Positions 58,106-64,000 of a DNA stretch of 64,000 bases are shown here, piece after piece; position 1 is the first letter of the stretch; each line of letters opens with the position of its first letter. The DNA comes from Tridacna crocea (Eukaryota > Mollusca > Bivalvia > Cardiida > Cardiidae). The notes under the pieces were generated by a model that was not told where the DNA came from, did no database searches, and saw only the letters and a program-made list of their open reading frames with translations. The stretch spans positions 10,057,501 to 10,121,500 of the forward strand of contig OX031060.1 in NCBI GenBank assembly GCA_943736015.1. Direction: 5' to 3'. Both the position numbers and the translations under genes were made by a program.

Positions 58106-59485
58106 CACGGGTAGGAAACTTCATATTCAGAGCCAATGGCTCCGACGAGAAAATGTTGTGTTGGTCTTCCGTTTCTGAAGATGTCGGCTGAAAAACAATC
58201 CCAAAACAGGTAGGCATGTCAGTATTTGTAATTATGTGTTCTTACGCCTTTGAAATTAAAATAGAGGAGAATGTCATTCGATCCTCTGGTCTTTCAACGT
58301 GTTTTCTGCACTACGGAAAGTTGGAACAGGTGTTCCATGATGTCTGAATCATTTTTGGCATGGGTTGACCCTAGCCAAAATAATACGTCTCAGAGATAAA
58401 TGCAGGCTCTTTCTGCCCTTTAAATAAGCAGACTAAAGAAATTTTCCTGTTCTACAGGCTTAGATAATTGTCTTTGACGTTTCCATTCGCTCAATCCAAG
58501 AATCTAGAGAAAACTATCCAAAACGGGCGTAATTTAAGAAAGGCTCCGACTGTGTGGGTCGGTTACGAAAATATCGGTTGGCTCCGATGGAAGAGGAATT
58601 CATTTCGTTTATTATTTTTTTCTCTCTAATTTTAGGGTATATAAAAAGGTGCGTCGAGTTGAATGTGAAGCAACAGTTCATTTTAAGCCTATTTTCTCGT
58701 TTTTTTTTATATATAGCAAAGAGAAGTATTTTACCAATTTTACATAATTACTGTCAAATTGGCATTTTGCTTATATGAATGTACAATCAGAAAACGTAAA
58801 AGATGCCATTCATTCCATTTTTTAGCAACATGCTCGAGGGGAACTTTTAGATCAGATCTGTCCGTCGTGCGTTGTCTGTCATTCGTCGTCCATCGTCAGC
58901 TATTTCTTTAAACATCTTCACCTCCTTTACCACAGGGCCAATTTGGACCAAACTTGGCCGGAATGCTCCTTGGGAGGTCCTCTTTAAAAACTGTTCACAG
59001 AATTTGATTCAATCTAAAACGCAAGTTGCCATGGCAACCAAATGGAGCCTTTCTTAAATTACGCCCGTTTTGGATAGTTTTCTCTAGATTCTTGCATTGA
59101 GCGAATGGAAACGTCAAAGACAATTATCAAATCCTGTAGAATAGAAAGATTTCTTTAGTCTGCTTATTTAAAGGGCAGAAAGAGCCTGCATTTATCTCCG
59201 AGACGTATAATTTTGGCTAGGGTCAACCCACGCCACAAATGATTCAGACAACATCGTACACCTGTTCCAACTTTCCGTAGTGCAGAAAACACGTTGAAAG
59301 ACCAGAGGATCGAATGAAATTCTCCTTTTTTTGAATTTCAAAGACATAAGAACACATAATTACAAATACTGACATGCCTACCTGTTTTGGGATTGTTTTT
59401 CAGCCGACATCTTCAGAAACAGAAGACCAACACAACATTTTCTCGTCAGAGCCATTGGCTCTGAATATGAAGTTTCCTACCCGTG
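58106..59485. repeat. Inverted repeat with 442-bp arms
   Basis: 58106-58547 and 59044-59485 are reverse complements at roughly 93 percent, without net indels. The spacer contains a piece of a tandem-core element. Arrays of gacatttttacctat units lie outside both arms (58056-58100 and 59496-59552). Confidence 0.85.
58846..59043 (-). mobile_element. Tandem-core element fragment in the inverted-repeat spacer
   Basis: Reverse-oriented GACGG-type microsatellite (gtccgtcgtgcgttgtctgt) followed by ccatggcaaccaaatgg. Confidence 0.55.
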
Positions 59486-59559
59486 ACTTTGACTCTGACA
59501 TTTTTACCTATGACATTTTTACCTATGGCATTTTTACCTCTGACATTTTTACCTCACAC

Positions 59560-60120
59560 CAATTAGTTATGGTACCTGACAACTTTTTAATATTTTGTTC
59601 ATTAGTTTCGTTGATATTGCAATTACCTATGCACAATTTTTGAAGCCGGTGACACAAGTCATGTGCAATTTAAAAAAAGATGTCATATACAATGCCGTTA
59701 AGAATAATTGTGCTGAAGTGTTTAGAGCTATAACATTGTTTCATGGCATTTTGATTTCATGAATAGGACAAATATATTTACCCTCACAAGATGAAGTAGG
59801 TTTTCTATATACATTTTAAGTACATAATATCTTTTTAACTCATTACCAAACGACAATATTTTAGGCTTGTCCAAATCGAAAGCATTTGCTGAAGACAAAC
59901 TATAAGTGAGTAAAAATTTGAAATTTGTTTTGTGAAGGGTAGAAAACATTGTGGGAAAAGGAGAAAATGCTGGTTACCAGCATTTTCTCCTTTTCCCACA
60001 ATGTTTTCTAAAGGCTTCTTTATCAGGGGCGCCAAAAGTAGGGATTGTGTGGTAATGGGTTAAAGTAATTAATTTGCACTTTGCACACAAAATGGCGGCT
60101 ATTCCGACACCTCTGCTATG
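59560..60120 (+). repeat. Family X repeat, right part, occupied by a MITE
   Basis: gacaactttttaatattttg, gtttcatggcattttgattt, aaaatggcggctattccgac. Confidence 0.7.
59835..60063 (+). mobile_element. Type A hairpin MITE, intact, with empty-site partner
   Basis: Flanks atatcttt-TTAA and TTAA-agtaattaattt. The empty site on the minus strand near 55842 has atatctttttaaagtaatta with a single TTAA. Confidence 0.95.
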
Positions 60121-60352
60121 TCGCCTTTGGATACTTTGTGAAGAAAAATTGCACTGACTTGTCGTTTTACCATTAGTGTGGAGAAAAATACACAAAAAAT
60201 ACCATAAGGATGGTACTGTGTATGTTGTAGATGGGGGGAAAAAGATAATAAAAAAATAATTTGCCAGTCTGCCTAGATTCAAACTGACTACCTATCACTC
60301 TTGTAAGGTGTAAGGTGCTGTCTAGACCAACCTTTATTCTACAGCAGACACC

Positions 60353-60463
60353 AATATTTCTCCTTTTCCCACAATGTTTTCAAAAGCCCTCTTAGTCAAG
60401 GTTGTTGCAACTTAAGATTGTTTGGTACATGTTTAATCCTTTACCACACAATCCCTGTATTAA
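60353..60463 (+). mobile_element. Type A MITE right half plus an end fragment
   Basis: tatttctccttttcccacaa to gtttggtacatgtttaa, then ttaatcctttaccacacaat, an end fragment abutting the next copy. Confidence 0.65.
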
Positions 60464-60690
60464 CCCTTTACCAAACAAGCCCTGGTTTTACGACCCTGAC
60501 ATAGAAGACTTTTAAAAACATTGTAGGAAAAGGAGAAAATGCTGGTAACCAGCATGTTCTCCTTTTCCTACAATGTTTTCTACTGTGCTGGAAACAAATT
60601 TCAATTTTTGAGTTAATACATTCAATTTGTTTTCTGCAAGTGTTTTCAATTTGGACCAGTCTAAAATTTTGTAGTTTGGTAAAGGGTTAA
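60460..60690 (-). mobile_element. Type A hairpin MITE, chain copy
   Basis: TTAA at both ends. Paired stem change attgtagg and cctacaat. Confidence 0.9.
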
Positions 60691-60895
60691 CGACCCTGTA
60701 AAAGGCTATTTAAAACATTATTGTGGGAAAAGGAGAAAATGCTGATAACTAGTTTTTTTCTTCTTTTCCCACAATAATGTTTTCCATCCTAGTAAAGATA
60801 GAATTATCGTCACTTGAGCTACACTTATTTTGTTTTCTGCAAATGTTTTCAATTTACTAAAGTCCAAAATGTTGTCATTAATGGTAAAGAGTTAA
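60687..60895 (-). mobile_element. Type A hairpin MITE, chain copy
   Basis: Shares TTAA on both sides with its neighbours. The stem base is extended to attattgtggg and cccacaataat, again paired. Confidence 0.85.
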
Positions 60896-61113
60896 CTCTT
60901 TACTACACAATGCCTACGTTTGAGGCTCCTGGAAAAGAACCTTTTGAAAACATTATGGGAAAAGAAGAAAATGCTGGTAACCCGCATTTCCTCCTTTTCA
61001 AACAATGTTTTCTTCTCTATCAAAGAAAAATTACCCCATTTGAGCCACAATGAAATTGTCGTCTGCAATATGCTTTCAATTTTGCTAAAATTTTGTCGTC
61101 TGGTAAAGGCTTC
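60892..61113 (-). mobile_element. Type A hairpin MITE, chain copy
   Basis: Starts at the shared TTAA, core gaaaatgctggtaacccgca. The right end is decayed. Confidence 0.8.
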
Positions 61114-61272
61114 AGAGTCAAATATGGCAGCTAATGTCTAGACAGGCCTTTGATCTGCAGCAGGCATCAGTATCACTCAAGTCTGTGCGAAACAGAGGTC
61201 AAGGGCCAAATATTGCATGTCTAGACAGTTACAGTCATTACCATAATTTTTTGTGAATCTTGGTCTGAAATC

Positions 61273-61490
61273 TTAATCTTTACCAGACAACAAAATTTAT
61301 GACTGCTCCAAATTGAAAGCATTTGCAGATAATGAATGAAATGTTTTTTTCCAACAATCAGATTTTATTCTGAAAAGGTAGAGGCATTGTGGGAACAGAA
61401 GAAAAGGCTGGATACCAGCATTTTTCTCTTTTCCAACAATGTTTTAAAAAGGTTTCTGACCCTGAGGGTTAAAACTTGGGAATGTTAATG
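61273..61490 (+). mobile_element. Type A hairpin MITE, diverged
   Basis: ttaatctttaccagacaac, ccaaattgaaagcatttgca, core gaaaaggctggataccagca. Confidence 0.75.
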
Positions 61491-62185
61491 GTTTACCAGC
61501 TATTCCCTAACTTAAGGCAGTCATGGTAATCAGTCATCACAACGCCAAATTCCATACCTACATCTAGCTACATGTACCTGTCATTATCAAGGAGATTCCT
61601 ATTTTGAAATGAGAATCACATGATTCTATAGCATAATTATATATACATGTATCATAAACAACCTTGATGAAGTTACTTACAACAGTCTGTCTATTTGTCA
61701 GTGAAAACTTCAATCAGAATTGATAAACCATGTTTAAAAATGCATGTATGAACTGTTTGTCAACTGAATTAATAGTTAGAAAGATTTTGATAGAAAAATG
61801 GAACTCAAGTTTTCTTTTGTAAAAGGAGCCTTACAATTTCCAGAATGGTAAACAGTTGTATTTCCAGGCGATGAAATTGTACTGATCTGATGCATATCAA
61901 TCCACCAGTTTAAGTCAGCCAAGCAATATGATGGCTCCCATCACCTGAGCTATGCCTAATACCAATAATGAAATATCAGAATGGAACGCTTCTGGGTCAC
62001 AACCCAAAAGTAGTCCCACTTGAAAATTTTATAGGTCTACCAAGCACTTTTGCCACAATGTTTTACAATGAAAGATAATAGGAAAGGTCCAAAACATGTT
62101 TCTGAAGTTGATTTGATTATCTCAAATAAATAATTTTAAAGCAATGGATGCTTTTTTTTCCAGGACTATTTTTTGTGGGTGACCT
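61491..62185. other. No gene or repeat recognised
   Basis: AT-rich unique-looking sequence without a splice-flanked frame. Confidence 0.4.
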
Positions 62186-62337
62186 TGCAAAAAGGCAAGG
62201 TTTGTCACCAGTGAGGGCCCATGACGGACAGCGATTTTCTGAGGGTTGATAAATGAAGAGGAAAAGCTAAGAAGTTCATTGCTCATGATGTCATTTTCTG
62301 CTGCTTTTCGTGTAAGACACTATCGTTGATTTCCTTC

Positions 62338-62386
62338 AAAAACCTTGTTACTACAGCTTGAAACAAGCTGTGGTTACAAGGTTTTT
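62338..62386. repeat. Imperfect hairpin
   Basis: aaaaaccttgttactacagc pairs with gctgtggttacaaggttttt around ttgaaacaa. Confidence 0.6.
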
Positions 62387-62529
62387 TAAAGTAAACTGAC
62401 AATTTAATATACTTAAGATAGAAAAACTGCAAAGCTCCCCCTTTGTCAGGGAATCAGCATCAGGTAGTCAAAGTTAGTTTTTGCTCTATTGTCAACAAGC
62501 AAGACAGTTACCGGTATAATATAAGACCT

Positions 62530-62731
62530 GGGTCCGTATTCACCAACCATTCTTGAGAATATTCTTAGTCTTACTCTCAAAGGTTTTCTAAATTTGTAAG
62601 TAACACAACATCTGATTGGCAAAACTGAATGGTTTAGCCAATCAAAGGTTGTGTTACTTACAAGTGTAGAAAATTCTGGCGAATACTGGAGTTAGAACGT
62701 TCTTAAGAATGGTTGGTGAAAATACGGGCCC
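62530..62731. mobile_element. MITE family J
   Basis: Ends gggtccgtattcaccaacca and tggttggtgaaaatacgggc. Confidence 0.8.
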
Positions 62732-62759
62732 TGATACATACAGTATTGAAGTCTCTTGC

Positions 62760-62947
62760 TTAACTCATTACCAAATTTTAAAAAAAATTAGGTTCGTCCA
62801 AATCGAAAACATCTGCAGACGACAAAATGAAAGTGACTGAAATTATGAAATTTATTTTGTGAAGCATTTTCTTCTTTTCCAACAATGTTTTCCAAAGGCT
62901 TCTTTCTCAGGGTCATCAAAAAAAGAGAATGTGTGGTAATGGGTTAA
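62760..62947 (+). mobile_element. Type A hairpin MITE, loop deleted
   Basis: TTAA at both ends. ttttgtgaagcattttcttc shows loss of the left stem. Confidence 0.85.
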
Positions 62948-63055
62948 CTCTTTACCACAATGTGAAAATCTTAGAAAAATCGAAATTGGAAGCATTTCCA
63001 ATGGACATAATAGATGTGGCACAAGTTATGGGATTTGCCTGTGAAAGTTAAGATG
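62944..63055 (+). mobile_element. Type A MITE, left arm only, chained
   Basis: Shared TTAA then ctctttaccacaatg and attggaagcatttccaatgg. The core is absent. Confidence 0.6.
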
Positions 63056-63412
63056 ATAATCTAACAAGTAACCACGATAGGGTTTTAATTACAGAAATAA
63101 CATTTGATGTATTGGAATATCAATACCAAAACTTAAAAAGAGACTATCAATTTGTAAGTGCATAATGCATTCAAACTCTGCAATGAGATAAACTGAACTG
63201 GCATATTGCCTTCTTGTTATTTGAAGTTTGGTGACATTGTCTTTGTTAAAAGTGCATGAATAATCATTGTCACATGACCAAGGTAATCAAGTTCTTTATT
63301 AGAGCACTCAGTTCCAAACCCTTTGTACCGAAACTGCAATATTTTGTTTCTAGCCAATATCTACCCGTATAATGCATGCGTCAAACCTTGCATTGTGATA
63401 CACTGCTGCCAT
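63056..63412. other. No gene or repeat recognised
   Basis: AT-rich, with no coding signal. Confidence 0.4.
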
Positions 63413-63455
63413 TTAACCCATTACCACACAATTTTCTCATGTGGTAAAGAGTTAA
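63413..63455. mobile_element. 43-bp terminal-only TTAA MITE
   Basis: TTAA, then cccattaccacacaatttt, then ctcatgtggtaaagag, then TTAA. Only the two ends remain, abutted. Confidence 0.85.
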
Positions 63456-63678
63456 CCCTTTACAACTCAACCCTAAGTTTTAATGACCCAGAAGAAGAAG
63501 GCTTTTTAAAACATTGTAGGAAAAGGAGAAAATGCTGATACCAGCATTTTCTTTTTTTCCAACAATGTTTTCCACCCTGCTGGAAACAAATATCAATTTT
63601 TGAATTACATAAATTTTCTTGTCTGCAAATGCTTTCAATTTGGACAAGTCTAAAATTTTGTCATTTGGTAAAGAGTCA
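63452..63678 (-). mobile_element. Type A hairpin MITE, chained to the 43-bp copy
   Basis: The left TTAA is shared with 63413-63455. Core gaaaatgctgataccagcat. The right end is TCAA. Confidence 0.85.
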
Positions 63679-63739
63679 ACCAACTAACCATTAACCATTA
63701 AATATGACCAAAGTATTCAGGCTTTGCCAGCTTTGTTCA

Positions 63740-63968
63740 TCAACCCATTACCATACAATCCCTACTTTTGACGCCCCCAAGAAAGAAGCCTTTAGAAAAC
63801 ATTGTGGGAAAAGGAGAAAATGCTGGTAACCAGCATTTTCTCCTTTTCCCACAATGTTTTCTACCCCTCACAAAACAAATTTCAAATTTTCAGTCATTTT
63901 TATGTTGTCGTCTTCAAATGCTTTCAATTTGGACCAGTCTAAAATATTGTTGTTTGGTAATGGGCTAA
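63740..63968 (-). mobile_element. Type A hairpin MITE
   Basis: The core is fully symmetric. The termini have decayed to TCAA and CTAA. Confidence 0.85.
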
Positions 63969-64000
63969 ATCTTGTGCAATGTTAAGCACCATTTTTAACA

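Noticed and set aside
57724-58191. 155-codon plus-strand frame
   Set aside because: It runs through a MITE end, a 15-bp tandem repeat and an inverted-repeat arm.
1-64000. CRISPR-like regular hairpin repeats
   Set aside because: Hairpin copies are irregularly spaced, in both orientations, TTAA-flanked, and in a spliced animal-type genome.

Overview
The window looks like AT-rich, intron- and transposon-rich animal nuclear DNA, most likely from a bivalve mollusc. The reasons are spliced genes with GT-AG introns, tRNA-headed SINEs, and elements built like the bivalve pearl/CvA (Helentron-associated) family: a core of about 145-165 bp tandem repeats, a GACGG-rich microsatellite and a 3' hairpin. 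A Dreissena-type mussel is my guess from general resemblance; nothing here proves it. There are no bacterial operons, no CRISPR array and no rRNA gene.

One gene is well supported. It lies on the minus strand in six exons from 34319 down to 15329. The splice phases are mutually consistent, and the joined reading frame is 2061 nt (686 codons plus stop). It encodes an NB-ARC/STAND-like protein: an FVGRE-type start, a P-loop that has lost its lysine, a DD Walker B, an acidic insert, a GLPK (GLPL-like) motif, then a charged helical region and a Cys-containing, probably disordered tail. Its introns hold most of the repeats between 15 and 34 kb. Three weaker single-exon candidates are at 51337-51421 (+), 53815-53938 (-) and 55432-55514 (-).

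The dominant structure is a swarm of about 80 copies or fragments of a short hairpin transposon, covering roughly a quarter of the window. Intact copies are about 230 bp. They are flanked by TTAA, have short inverted ends (ccctttacca / tggtaaaggg) and carry a central palindrome of about 50 bp. Two comparisons with empty sites inside this window show that the TTAA is the target duplication, as expected for piggyBac-type MITEs. There are two core types (A and B), nested copies, chains sharing one TTAA, and a 43-bp copy that keeps only the ends.

Layout: 0-15 kb, hairpin MITEs, two tandem-core elements and a few MITEs of other families. 15-34.3 kb, the NB-ARC-like gene with SINEs, three tandem-core elements and many MITEs in its introns. 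34.3-38.5 kb, a very recent tandem duplication that includes a fragment of exon 2 and a 145-bp-unit array. 38.9-39.7 kb, a 0.8-kb foldback palindrome. 41.5-42.7 kb, a CpG-rich 1.16-kb PIF/Harbinger-like element. 43-52 kb, diverged repeats, family G hairpins, SINEs and MITEs. 53-57 kb, candidate exons and one arm of a large inverted arrangement. 57-60 kb, nested inverted repeats. 60-64 kb, further MITE chains.
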